NCBI GenBank assembly: GCA_907163345.1
Contig: CAJQUN010000021.1
Location: 6,696,001-6,760,000 of the forward strand
DNA length: 64,000 nucleotides
Source of the DNA: Haberlea rhodopensis
Taxonomy: Eukaryota > Streptophyta > Magnoliopsida > Lamiales > Gesneriaceae
Direction of reading: 5' to 3'
Shown here: piece by piece, positions 23,502-34,979 of the stretch
How positions within the stretch are numbered: the stretch's first letter is position 1
How the letters are laid out: every line of letters starts with the position of its first letter
Made by a program: the position numbers and the translations under genes
Notes under the pieces: model-generated
Databases searched by the model: none
What the model was told of the DNA's origin: nothing
Seen by the model: only the letters and a program-made list of their open reading frames with translations

Positions 23502-24060
23502 TTCATCCCCTAAATGCAATATTCTGCAAATACCCCAACTTGCTTGTTAGTGGAAAACAAATTCCTTCAATTTGAAACACAAAGAAATGCAGAGCACCCG
23601 CAGAATGACACAAATAAATAATAACTACAATCAGAAATATTACGGACTAAACAAAATCCACAAATACAGATCAATGAAATATGCAGTAATAAAAAAAACA
23701 TAAAAAAATCACTGACGCTGATTCAATCCACCGAAGAAACACGCCCAAACGAACGAAGTCAACCTTCAGCATATCCGATCTGAGGAAAAGAAAAAAGTTT
23801 GAAATCGGTTGACTCTAACCGACAAAAGATATTTTCATCCATAAATTCCACTAAAAAGAAATCAAATTTGCAGACACAGCAAACTCATCTACTACAGATG
23901 ATTACGCTGGAAGATAGATCTGACCTGTACTTGCCTCCTTTTCGACAAAGAAATAGAGGATGGTTCCTAGAGAAATCGATAGACGATCTACCGAAAATTC
24001 TCAAATTCTCGCTTATTTCAGTAACATCGCCGGGATGACTTCAGTTGCAGTAGTTTCAAG
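23472..24060 (-). promoter_or_regulatory. Probable 5' untranslated exons of the LEW1-type gene, with an upstream ORF
   Basis: Minus-strand acceptor/donor pairs suggest exons 23523-23472 and about 23781-23712, with a first exon near 24060-23930. The middle exon has an ATG (MLKVDFVRLGVFLRWIESAS) whose frame, after splicing, ends at a TGA in the 23523-23472 exon. That stop lies one base before the inferred main start (TGAAATG). This is inference from splice signals only. Confidence 0.4.
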
Positions 24061-24545
24061 AATCAAGCTTCTTCTTCTGTGAGTGAGAGTATCCGATTTT
24101 TTTTTTCCTGAAATTTCGACATGTAATTACTGACAACCAATCAAAATCTAACACGTATATGTTTTTATTTATTTATTTTTTTATCAAGAAGATGTGATTG
24201 GCTAAGTTATTTACGCTTTTCCTATTTGACGCGAGAATCGTTTTGGGCCGTTTAAATGGTGGGCCAACTTTATCGGTTCATCTTTGATTTCTACCCCATA
24301 CAGACCCCTCACGTTTTGGGCCGGGAATGGCCCACTCACATCATTTGTTGACATATTGACCTTTGGGCCTTTAAAATGTGGGCCCAGATATTGAGATGTA
24401 TCATAACGTGGCCGCAATACTTACAATATACCCATAACTTATGAGCTCTCAAATAAAACTATTAGGTTGTGTCTGGATTGAATGATTTGATTTGGAGGAA
24501 GAGATTTAATTTGGAGAAGAATTTAAATAATGAATTTGAAATAAC
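24061..24545. other. Upstream region of the LEW1-type gene
   Basis: It likely holds the promoter. Several GGGCC/GGCCC sites (for example near 24245, 24318 and 24365) resemble the TGGGCC elements common in promoters of plant housekeeping genes. No other gene is seen. Confidence 0.35.
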
Positions 24546-24872
24546 TAGGGATGGCAATGGGACGGGTCCAAACCCGGACCCGCAATGAACCCGCCCCGCC
24601 GGGGCGGGTCTGGACCCGCTTTGCAATGCTTATTATAAATATTTACTAGAAAAACATAAAATTTAATCACAAAACTCAACTTTTGTGTTTCAAAATTGAT
24701 TTCTAGCTAAATTTTTTTTAAAAAAATAAAAAAAAATGGAACAGGGCGGGGCGGGTAAACCCGCCTGGTTCGCGGGTCTAAGCGGGACGGGGCGAGTCCG
24801 GGTTTTATGTGTAGCGGGGCAGGTCATGGGATTGGCCAAACCCATCCCATACCCGACCCGTTGCCATTCCTA
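24546..24872. mobile_element. hAT-type MITE, 327 bp, 8-bp target duplication
   Basis: Terminal inverted repeats are TAGGGATGGCAATGGG and its near-complement ending CCGTTGCCATTCCTA. GAAATAAC flanks both ends (24538-24545 and 24873-24880). The GC-rich ends contain internal palindromes (CCCGCCCCGCCGGGGCGGG). There is no coding capacity. A relative lies at 42932-43404. Confidence 0.88.
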
Positions 24873-24910
24873 GAAATAACAACCATCTTGGGTGTATTTT
24901 AAATACATCA

Positions 24911-25260
24911 TGTAGGATCGAGCGCTTACCGCTTTACCAATAACTATAGTTAAGGGTAATGGCGCAACATCAATCTTTTCAACCATACACTGGCACAAGC
25001 GCCACGTGTTTGACCGATCACAAAGCAGAGGCAATTGTTGAACCCCAACAATCCCTCCCCCAATAATTGCACTCTCTGCAATTCATGGGAATCGAACACG
25101 CGACCTTGGCTCTGATACCAATTGTAGGATCGGGCGCTTACCGCTTTACCAATATATAGTTAAGGGTAATGGCGCAACATCAATCTTTTCAACCATACAC
25201 TGGCACAAGCGCCACGTGTTCGACCGATCACAAAGCAGAGGCAATTGTTGAACCCCAACA
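24911..25260 (-). mobile_element. Complete TRIM retrotransposon, 350 bp
   Basis: Two direct terminal repeats, 24911-25050 and 25123-25260, have TG...CA ends and differ at few positions. CATCA flanks both sides (24906-24910 and 25261-25265). On the minus strand a primer-binding site TTGGTATCAGAGCC (25107-25120) follows the 5' LTR, and a purine tract TTGGGGGAGGGAT precedes the 3' LTR. The internal part is only 72 bases with no coding capacity. It meets the definition of a terminal-repeat retrotransposon in miniature and depends on enzymes from other elements. Confidence 0.93.
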
Positions 25261-25265
25261 CATCA

Positions 25266-25727
25266 TAATTACCATTACATTCACATAAATTAATAAATGG
25301 ATAGATTTGAAATACACCAAACATAAATTCATCTGTACAATCAAATGGATTTGAATCATGGATTTGAAATCCATGGCTTCAAGTTCCTCCATCCAAATGA
25401 ATCCTTAGCTAATATTATTTTATATGTTGAAGTTTTACATTATTTCAGTAGTTTCAAATTGTTCCAATATCAATCAAATCGGCTCAAAATGCTCATGAGT
25501 CAAATCCCAAATCATTCGGAGTCTTATAATATGCATGCATAATTTTTTTTTTTTGAACGACAAGAAATATATTAGTTAAAGCATCACCAAATCGGCTATT
25601 ACATCAGAGTGCATAATTAGAGTAAATCATTAATTCAATATTGTGATTATTGTATAATTATGTATCACATAATGTGAACTCGCATACCTCTTAAGTTTGC
25701 ATATTAGTTCATTTTAGTTGTTGCGCA
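25266..25727. other. AT-rich stretch, possibly start of a copia LTR
   Basis: No gene is seen. The right part may be the outer part of the 5' LTR of the copia relic whose primer-binding site is at 26546. The hAT MITE 25728-26457 would then sit inside that LTR. Confidence 0.35.
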
Positions 25728-26457
25728 CAGTGTTTTGAAAATTGGTCCGAACCGGCCGGTTCAACCGATTTAACCTGTAACCAGTGCTTGATCCGGTCCG
25801 ATTGACCATTCAAAACCACTCTGATAAAAAATCAGCGGGAACCGGATTAAATCGGTAAAAAACCGGTTCAATCAGTGAACCGGTTGACTGGTTGAACCAG
25901 TATGTTCTTTCATTTTTCTTTCATTTTTTAAAATTTTAATTTTTTTTTTTTTAAAGTGTAAATCAAATTTGTAATTGTTATTGAAATGATTACAAAATAA
26001 TATTTTATGCGTGTTTTTATCAAAAATTTCATATAATTCAATAAATGTGTCTTGTATATTGTATATAAACATGCTTAGTTTCTCGTAAATTATAATATAT
26101 GTGAATAATTTCATAATATTTTAAATATTTTATTATAATTTTGGGATATTGATCTTTTTTGGCATTATTTGTTGTTTTTTAGATGTTTTATTATTATTAT
26201 TATTTTATGTTAGACATTTCCTTTTATCTGATTTTTGAAGTTTGACATGTTATGTTGGTGTAACGATATTTTTTTATTGTGATCAACTTGAAACTATAGT
26301 AAAATATATGGTATATATAATTTACAAAACTTAAAATAGATATTACATAATGCTGACGTCATCACCGCTTGAATCAATGGTTCAACCGGTTGAATCGATC
26401 GAACATGTAACCAGTAAGGGCACCAATTTCATGTCCGGTCCGATTTTGAAAACACTG
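25728..26457. mobile_element. hAT-type non-autonomous element, 730 bp
   Basis: The ends CAGTGTTTTGAAAATTGG and CCGATTTTGAAAACACTG are inverted repeats. The flanks GTTGCGCA (25720-25727) and GTTGCACG (26458-26465) look like an 8-bp duplication decayed at CpG-type positions. GC-rich ends full of AACCGGTT-like motifs enclose an AT-rich core. There is no transposase. A relative lies at 43882-44792. Confidence 0.8.
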
Positions 26458-26545
26458 GTTGCACGTTAAAACTCATTCTTCAGTTTTTCTAGAGTTTAAT
26501 GCACGATGCATTTCTTCTTCAGAATTCATCTTTTCTCTTCTAATA

Positions 26546-29500
26546 TGGTATCAGAGAGCTAGAGGCATTCCTTATCTCGCTTCCGATTAGCTTCCGTGGT
26601 GAAGGCAAATCAAGCGCAGGATCAAGCCTCTTCCAGTCAATCTCACTGTCCTGTTTTTGAAGACTCAAGCATTCCTTTTTTTCTTCAAAATGGTGATCAT
26701 CCTGGTTTGGTTTTGGTTTCTCATCTCCTAATTAGATTACAATGTATGGAGTCTAGCAATGACCACGGCGTTAATCGCCAAATAAACTTGGATTTGTTGA
26801 TCGCACTATTGATCAACCAGCATGGTTCGCCGTCACGGGAACGATGCCCGGAACAGATGTCACCGTTCCAGTTCCAATAATATTTCACGGAACGGTCACG
26901 GCGCGGATTTTTTAAAAATAATAGTAAAAAATTCAAAAAGATTGTATTTTTTTGAAAAAAATATATTTCATCTTCTTTTATATATAAATAATATTTAAGA
27001 AGATTATTTTTAAGAAAATAAAAAATTAAATTTTTTTCTAAATCTTTATTAAAACATAAATCATCCTCAATATATCCTAAAATCTTACAACTATGTCAAA
27101 ACTATTTACAACTTTCATCTTCAGCGTTTTTCGTTGACACTTTTAAGATTTTAAAAAAGTATTAAGACCCAAATTCACAACTCTAGTTTAGAGTATCACT
27201 AACTCTAAAATATATACCAAATACAAAATTCATCTTCAACCTTTAACTACAAAATTCAACTCTTAAAAATATTATCTACTATTACATTTACAAAAAAATA
27301 AATTATTTCACAATAAATTTATTAAAATACACATATTAAATTTAAATTCGGACAATTTATATAAATAATGAAAAATCAATTGGATATGCTCTAACTATTT
27401 TTATATAAAATATTGATAATTAAATTAAATTTATCATCATTTCTTTAATTTTTAAATAAAAAATAATTATTTTAATTATTTATTAATATATATACAAATA
27501 TATATATATCCAATTTTTTATATTTATGAAACAATCAAATTTGCCACTAATTATTTTCTAAATTAATATCCCTCATCTCTAAACTTTTAACATAAATTTA
27601 AACTAATTATTAACATAATTTTAAGCTGATAAATTTACTTTAAAGGAAAACAAAACCAAAAAAATAAAAAAACAAAAGAACAAGTTCAATTAATAACATT
27701 GACCCTCTCTCTCCCACACAGCTTCGTGTCTTTCAACCCAACGCACGCGCAGGAGAGGACCAAAAATTAGGGCAATCAAAATCATATTTTTTAGGGAAAT
27801 CGGCCGTTCCGCCGTTCCGACTCCGCGACGCGGCCGTTACGACTCCGCGACGCTGATTTATCGGCGCTTTCTGGCTTTAGAACGCCGATACACTACAACT
27901 AACTTTACAAGCTGGAACTTCATCAAGCTTTGTTCCGGTTCCGGAAAGGCCGTTCCGGCCGTTCCGATACCGATTCTACAAACCATGTCAACCAGCATCT
28001 GGTGATTTGTTGTATATCGTTTCGTTATGATGCAATATTATGGTCGTCTCGTGGATTCTCAAGGAGGTTTCTCGAGATATTGCAGACAACTTGATGTATA
28101 TCTCCACAGCCTATGATATGTGGATCGATCTGCATGATCATTTTTCTCAGAGCAATGCTCCTCGAATTTTCCAGATCAAAAAGCAATTAATTGCTCTGAA
28201 TCAAGGTGCCATGGACGTTAGTGCTTATTACACTCCTCTATGGATAATTTGGGATGAATTAAAAGATTTTCAGCCTGTCAGTTTGTGTAATTGCGGATCC
28301 ATGAAGCAGTGGCTGAACTATCAGGATCAGGAGTATTTCATGCAGTTTTTAATGGGCCTTAATGAGTCATATGCACAAATTCATGCACAAATCCTCATGA
28401 TGGATCATTTTCTTAATATTTCAAAGATCTTCTCCTTGATAGTTCAAGAAGAAAGGCAACGTTCAATTTATCAGAACATTTCCAAGGCTACACTCGATTG
28501 TAAGCCATCTGTTCTACCACACTCTTCTAGTGTTGCTGCTGTGAAGTCTTCTCATTTTTCTAAAGGAGGTAAAACTGATAGTGTTGTTTGTACTAACTGT
28601 GATTTTACAGGTCACACAATCGACAAGAGCTACAAGCTTCATGGATATCCGTCTGGACATCCGAAGTTCAAATCCAAAACAAATCAAGGAACCACAGCCA
28701 CATGTCACAATATTGTTACTGTGTCTTGTTTCCATGGTATATTTCCTCTTTCCTTCCATCTACTTCTATCCTCCATACTGATTGGATCTTGGACACGAGG
28801 GAAACTCACCATATCTGCTGCACCATTGTCTTCTTTTCACTCGTACAAACCTTTTTCAACTTCAGTCATTCTACCAGACAATTCAACTGCTACTGCTACA
28901 CATATAGGCGTAATACATTTATCTCATGATTTATGCCTACATGATGTATTGCATGTTCCACATTTTCAGTTTAATCTTCTTTCAATTAGTTCTCTCACCA
29001 TGCACACCTTATGTCACGTAACTTTCATGACTGATGCTTGTCAAATTCAGGCCCTAAACATGAAGAAGATGATTGTGATGGGTAAACGAGTTGGAAAAGT
29101 GTATGTTCTCCGTGACTCCAGCAATAACCTGCTGTTACCTGTAATGTGTTTTCATCTAAAACTGATTTGTGGCATTTCGAATGGGACATCCCACTTTTAC
29201 GAGACTTTCTGTAGTAAAAAATGAATTACATTTTGATCCTATTGTAGATGATATATTGCACTGTTCTACTTGTCACTTGTCCAGACAAAAAACGCTTGTC
29301 TATCAATTCGAATATTTATATCCCTAAAAATAGCTTTGATTTGGTACATATGGACATTTGTGGCCCTTTTTCCACTCTAAGTGTCGATGTTATCGAAATT
29401 TTTTGATCATCGTGGATGATCACACCCAAGAAATAAGTCCGATGTTTCCTCTATTTTTCCAGCCTTTCTTAAGCTAGTTCAAACCCAGTTTGGCAAGCAA

Positions 29501-29946
29501 GTTAAGGTAGTTAGGTCTGATAATGCACTAGAGCTCAATTTCACTTATCTTTTTGACTCTTTAGGCATTCTTCATCATCGCTCTTTGTGTTGAAAGGCCT
29601 GAACAAAATTCTGTTGTAGAGAGGAAGCATCAACACATTTTTAATGTGGCACGAGCTCTTCTTTTTCAGTGCAACATTCCAATAGCCTATTGGAGTGCTT
29701 GCACTCTCACAGCCATTTACTTGTTTAATAGAACACCATCTCCATTGCTTTCTCACAAGACACCCTTCGAACTATTGTTTAAAGACATCCTGCATATACT
29801 CATTTAAAGGTTTTTTGGATGTCTTTGCTATGGTTCTACTCTTGTATTCATCGAACCAAGTTCTCACCTCGTGCCGCTAAGTCTTTGTTTCTCAGGTATC
29901 CACCGGGCTACAAAGGTTATAAACCACATCTCTTGATACAAATGAT
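26546..29946 (+). mobile_element. Ty1/copia relic: primer-binding site, gag, protease and integrase
   Basis: A primer-binding site TGGTATCAGAG at 26546-26556 leads to a gag start (FFLQNGDHPGLVLVSH, near 26675), cut by a hAT insertion at 26821-27987. A 394-residue run at 28040-29224 then covers the gag core (YDMWIDLHDHFSQSNAPRIF, FLMGLNESYAQIHAQILMMD), a degraded zinc knuckle and remnants of the protease (SILIGSWTRGKLT where W-D-S/T-G-A is expected). The pre-integrase motif and integrase pieces (DLVHMDICGPF, the CTLTAIYLFNRTPS-like block) follow to 29946 in broken frames. A second insertion, 29972 to about 32283, separates this from the RT part at 32590. Confidence 0.82.
26821..27987. mobile_element. 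hAT-like element inserted in copia gag, 8-bp target duplication
   Basis: TCAACCAG occurs at 26813-26820 and 27988-27995. The termini CATGGTTCG and the complement of CAAACCATG form short inverted repeats. The ends are GC-rich (ACGGAACGGTCACGGCGCGG, CCGGAAAGGCCGTTCCGG) and the middle is AT-rich with no transposase. Removing it restores the copia reading context. Confidence 0.8.
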
Positions 29947-29970
29947 ATATATATATATATATATATATAT
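29947..29970. repeat. (AT)n microsatellite
   Basis: About 12 AT units sit at the point where the copia frame reads LDTNDIYI, just before the Helitron-like terminus. Confidence 0.8.
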
Positions 29971-29971
29971 A

Positions 29972-30620
29972 CTAGTTAATTGGCGCCGCGCAAGGCGCGG
30001 TGCCAGTGAGCTTATAACCTGGTCTATATGGCCAACAAAACGTTCGACACAAGTTCAACAGACAGTTCAAGAGAATAAAAAGATGGTTCATACGCATTGA
30101 ACATACATAATCGTTCGTATAGAAAATCAAATAGGTTGGAGTAAACAAAAGTCTTCCCCAACCGTACACCATAGCAAGAGTTGGCATATGATATCCTTGT
30201 AGGGCCCAATAGACTCTCTAAACAAAAGTCATCTATGAAAGTGCAGTAGTAGATGACATCAGATATCACAATAAAAGTTATTCTCAACAAACTCCAAAAC
30301 CAATCAAAAGTAGTTTGCAAGAGTTTTCAAATTGACGATGGTTCATTTTATAATGTAGATATATTTTCGGTTTCTCATAGCAGTAGCGAGCATCACATAA
30401 GATGAATTATAGTTTATATTTCTTGTTGTAGTTGCATTGTTATTTTAGGATATTGTTATTATATTATTTGCTACGGCCTCATGATTAATGAATCATCTTA
30501 CTTTTATAATTATTTATATACTTTCTGACAAATAATGAATGTAAATGTGATGTCCCAAATTATTATCAAACAAGTAATATATAATTATCATAATTTAATA
30601 TTTTCTATTTTTTTTGATAT
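29972..30620 (-). mobile_element. Helitron-like 3' terminus (5' end unresolved)
   Basis: On the minus strand a GC-rich hairpin (6-bp stem CCGCGC/GCGCGG, 3-base loop, 29986-30000) lies 10 bases before CTAG (29972-29975). It is followed by T, with an AT-repeat target. This is the Helitron 3'-end signature: hairpin, 10-12 bases, CTRR, insertion between A and T. The 5' TC end could not be placed. It may be near 30620 or as far as about 32283. No Rep/helicase coding is present. Confidence 0.6.
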
Positions 30621-31613
30621 AATCTCCTTATACATGAAGGAAAAATTTGATGCCAAACATCAGAACAAAGGTAATCGAGAACAATCACATATTAGCAACG
30701 GGTCGTAGGTAAGCCAAAACTGAAAATGTATACAGATAAGTAAAACTGATGACCTGTAATCTACCAAAAATTCATCATGCCGAATATTTTATAAAAAATT
30801 ATTATTAAAGTTTGCCACAATGAAGACTTATTTTTAACTCTTTTTTTTAAAAATAAGTTCATATAAAAAATTATTATTAAAGTTTGCCACGACAAAAATC
30901 TTTTTTGAACTATATGTTTTTTTTTAATTCATACTTGACAAAATCAACAAGTTTTTTTCTAAAAAGAAAAAAAGAAAACATTTTAAATTTTAAAAATTGG
31001 GATAAGAGTGATGCACCGTTGGGTCAAGGGTTTTGATATAATCTCCTTATACATTAAGGGAAAATTTGATGCCAAACATCAGAACAAAGGTAATACGACA
31101 TAATAGCAATGGGTCGTAGGTAAGCCAAAAATCAAAATGCACATAAACAAGCAAAATCGACGACCTGTAATCTACCAGAAATCCTTCATGCCAAATATTT
31201 TATAAAAAAATCATTATTAAAGTTTGCCAAAACGGAAACCTATTTTGAACTATATGTTTTTTTAAGATCAATTCACATAAAAATTATTATTAAAGTTTGC
31301 AATGACGAAAATCTATTTTGAACTTCCTATTTTTTTTTAAAATCAATTCATACTTGACAAAATAACAAGTTTTTTTCTTAAAAAAATAAAAAAACATTTT
31401 AAATTTTAAAAATTGAGATAAGAGGGATGCACTATTGGATCAATGGTCAAATCTTTCCAAATAAATCAGTATTTATGCAAATAAATAATAAATAACAAAA
31501 ACAAAAGGAAATGTGATGGACGTTTACTGTTCACGGAAACATGATGAAAAAAATAAAATCTAACAAAAATAAAAGAAAAGGCAAATAAAAAAATTTAAAA
31601 AAGCTAAAAAAAA

Positions 31614-31655
31614 TGGCGTGAGGTTATTGTTCATTGGAACAGTAACCTCACGCCA
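31614..31655. repeat. Long inverted repeat ending tandem unit 2
   Basis: TGGCGTGAGGTTATTGTTC pairs with GGAACAGTAACCTCACGCCA across a short loop, giving an 18-19-bp stem with one mismatch. Confidence 0.85.
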
Positions 31656-32235
31656 CTTATATATATGGTATAATTTGATGCTAAACATCAGCACAAAGAT
31701 AATACCACATATTAGCAATTGGTCGTAGGTAAGCCGAAAATCAAAATGCACATAAACAAGCAAAAACGACGACCTGTAATCTACCAGAAATTCATCATGC
31801 CGAATATTTTTTTAAAAAATCATTATTAAAGTTTGCCAAAACGAAAACCTATTTTGAACTATATGTTTTTTTAAGATCAATTCATATAAAAATTATTATT
31901 AAAGTTTGCAATGACGAAAATCTATTTTAAACTTCCTATTTTTTTTTTAAAATCAATTCATATTTGACAAAATAACAAGTTTTTTTCTTAAAAAAATAAA
32001 GAAAACATTTTAAATTTTTAAAATTGAGATAAGAGGGATGCACTATTGGATCAATGGTCAAATCTTTCCAAATAAATCAGTATTTATGCAAAAAAATAAT
32101 AAATAACAAAAATAAAAAGAAATATGATGGATGTTTACTGTTCACGAAAACACGATGAAAAAAATAAAAACTAACAAAAATAAAAGAAAAATTAAAAGAA
32201 AAGGCAAATAAAAAAACTTTAAAAAGCTAAAAAAA

Positions 32236-32267
32236 GTGGCGTGAGGTTACTGTTAACCTCACGCCAC
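32236..32267. repeat. Perfect inverted repeat ending tandem unit 3
   Basis: GTGGCGTGAGGTTA, a 4-base spacer, then the exact complement TAACCTCACGCCAC. This is a shorter-loop version of the hairpin at 31614-31655. Confidence 0.88.
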
Positions 32268-32283
32268 TTATATATATGGTAAT

Positions 32284-33300
32284 AATATATCAAGAGATGT
32301 GGTTTTTCATGAACATATATTCCCTTTTAGTGATATTGATGCCTTTCTGAGAGTGTTCTACCCACACACAAGACTTTGGTTCTCCAAGCTGATGAATCTC
32401 AACATGATGATGCATCTGTGTGTCCAAGATCCAATAAACACTTCGGTTACACTCAAAACCATCTTACTTGTGTGATTATCAATGTTACACAACAAGTTCT
32501 TCTACTAAGACTCCTACAACACATCCTCTCACTTCGTCTCTAAGTTATCATCGTTTGTTACATTCTTATAAAGCCTTCATCATAGTATCCCTTCTGTCAA
32601 CGAGCCACAACATTACTCTCAAGGTGTTGCAATACCTGAATGGCAACAAGCCATTGTTGAGGAATTGAATGATTTGGAAAAGAATGATACTCGGAGTATG
32701 GTCTCATTGCCACCGGGTAAAATGGTTGTGGGGTGTAGATGGGTTTACAAGGTGAATTTTTTGTCTAATGGAAGTTGCATCGTTCATTATAAGGCACATT
32801 TGGTAGCTAAATGATATACACGACAAGAAGAGTTGATTATTTGGACACGTTTTCTCCTGTTGCGAAGTTGACTTCAGTCAGGATATTGTTAGCTTTGAGT
32901 GATATTCATAATTGGACATTGATGCAGCTAGACGTTGATAACACGTTCTTACGTTGTGATTTATTTGAAGAAGTATATATTTCGTTGCCTTCGGGATGTT
33001 GTGCTAAGGGGGAAGTATTACCAAAGAATGTTGTTTGCAAGCTACACAAGTCTGTATGGACTAAAGCAAGCATCTGAGTAGTGGTTTCTCAAATTTCCCT
33101 CCACCATGTTGAAAGCTGGTTTTATTCAGCCTCATGCTAATAATTCTTGTTTATACGTGTTCGTGGAGATATTTTTCTTGCACCATTGGTCTATGTTGAC
33201 GATATTATAGTGGATACGAACAATAAAGAAGAAACTGAAGACTTTGAAGATTTTTCTTCATAATCAATATATTGGGTTCAAAATCAAGTCAGTCCAGTAA
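32284..33300 (+). mobile_element. Ty1/copia relic: end of integrase and reverse transcriptase
   Basis: It resumes the relic with ISRDVVFHEHIFPFSDID (near 32290). RT follows (VAIPEWQQAIVEELNDLEKN, then VVGCRWVYKV, then QLDVDNTFL), with frameshifts and stops. The palm motif is degraded (YGLKQASE present, the V-D-D region corrupted). No RNase H or 3' LTR was found before the sequence changes character near 33300. Confidence 0.75.
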
Positions 33301-34200
33301 GATATCAAGTAATAAGGTGTGGTGTCCTACAAGTTTCTTGTTATATAGCCCTTTTTGGCATTTGGCCCGAAAGTTACAGTAAATTGTTATTCATTATCTC
33401 ATTTTTCATATATGTCATCATATTGTACATTAAATCGTTTTATTGGTCATCTTGATCTGCATGTTTAATTATATCGACTACTAATCGATTTAGATGATTG
33501 AACGACTCCTTTGACTGAATGAATGAATGACTGAATGGAGTCGTGGATATATATCCACTGGACAAAGCGGCTTCGGCCCGAATAGTGAGCCCAATGAAGA
33601 ACGGATGACAGTCCGGGTATATGGTTAATCATAACAACGCGCACCATTTTACGGTCCGGAGAATGGTTCATTATGGCTCGTAAATGACGGAATGTACAGA
33701 TCCCATCTGAATATGTGGGGAAAAGTGCTACACCAGCCACCTCTTTAGCCCACAATATTTACACTGAAATCCTAAATCGTCACTGTCATTATTGACAAGT
33801 ACTTGATTGCGAGATCTTTGCTACATGGCATATCATATTGAGAAATTGCACTGTTTGATAATTATAGATATAAAAGTCATTGTTATTCCCTCAATATGTC
33901 CTCACAGACTTAACCTCTATTTTCCTTGTTATTTATTGTGAGTTCCAGATACAGGAGTACCGGAGCCAGAACCGGAGGGAAATTAGGAAAAATGGAAATG
34001 TTGGCTTACCGGGACTTTTTTAGTGTTCTCTTTATTAAGTGTCGAACCGTTATGAGGAGTTTGTACTGGGTTGTATTTTTGTTACTAATTAGACTGTATA
34101 AACGCTTTCGTTACTATAAATGAATGATTGTCAATTGACGCTTCCGCTATTTTCGAAAAGGTTTAAAATCCTCGTACATAATATTCAGAAAGAATGTTGT
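33301..34200 (+). repeat. Gypsy-type LTR fragment, low certainty
   Basis: It is non-coding, with features seen in gypsy LTRs: GATACAGGAGTACCGGAGCC and an end-like ACGCTTCCGC tract. The region around 33480-33780 has inverted frames without domains. No second copy or target duplication was found in this window. Confidence 0.3.
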
Positions 34201-34979
34201 ACCGGATAATGGATAAAGTAATATGTGCACGAGTCGGGTCCCACATGTTAGAGAGAAGTTATTGAAATGGACATATATGATTAAAGTTTTTAGGAAAATG
34301 TATTTATTTGCAAAGATGATTTTAAGTAGGATGTAGTTGAAATATGTTTTATAATAGTGTACTTATTGCAATTTCTTCTATGTGTTTCAATCATTGGACC
34401 AATTGAAGACGAGTCATCCTTATATGAATTTAAAGCTTGAAAATGTGCGTATACAATTGTTCCAAAAAAATCTATTAAAAAGCTCCGAAAAACCTATTTT
34501 TAAATGAAAAACTTAATATTAAATTATATTTAAATATATAATTTAGCTACGAACGTGAACATAATTTATAGACCATGTTGTTGTCCCATGTGGCTCATAA
34601 CGTAAGAGCCTCACATCGTATTATTGTAAATCATGTTAATTCTCAATAAACTTTTGATTAATTTATTTATTAATATAATGTCACATGACTTGATTAATGT
34701 TAGTCAGGAAATTACAAGATGTAAATTCACTAACCCGAATAAAAAAAAATTAGAAAATACCAAATAGATATTAAAATATCTAAATATTTAAAGTGGTTGA
34801 ATTTTTTTTTTTTAAAAAAAAAAACCAAAACAATAAAACTCATTGGACCGAATTGTCGTGTGTTTAGAGTCCAATTTTACCATGTTGAGTAATTAAATAT
34901 TTGTGGTGATTTGTTTTATGTATATTTGATTTAGGTAATCGCTTGTTGAATTGCATATGATTTACGTGTATAGAGTGAA
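34201..34979. other. AT-rich stretch, nothing recognised
   Basis: Contains homopolymer runs of A and T near 34740-34820. No gene or repeat terminus was found. Confidence 0.35.

Larger units (their letters stand above)
30602..32283. repeat. Three AT-rich tandem units (about 420, 640 and 615 bp)
   Basis: Units beginning near 30602, 31020 and 31666 share blocks such as GATGCCAAACATCAGAACAA, GGGTCGTAGGTAAGCC, GACCTGTAATCTACCAG and CATTTTAAATTTTAAAAATTG. The first unit lacks the final third. Units 2 and 3 each end in a long hairpin followed by CTTATATATATGGTA. The block sits between copia integrase and RT, so it was inserted into the relic. Confidence 0.8.
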
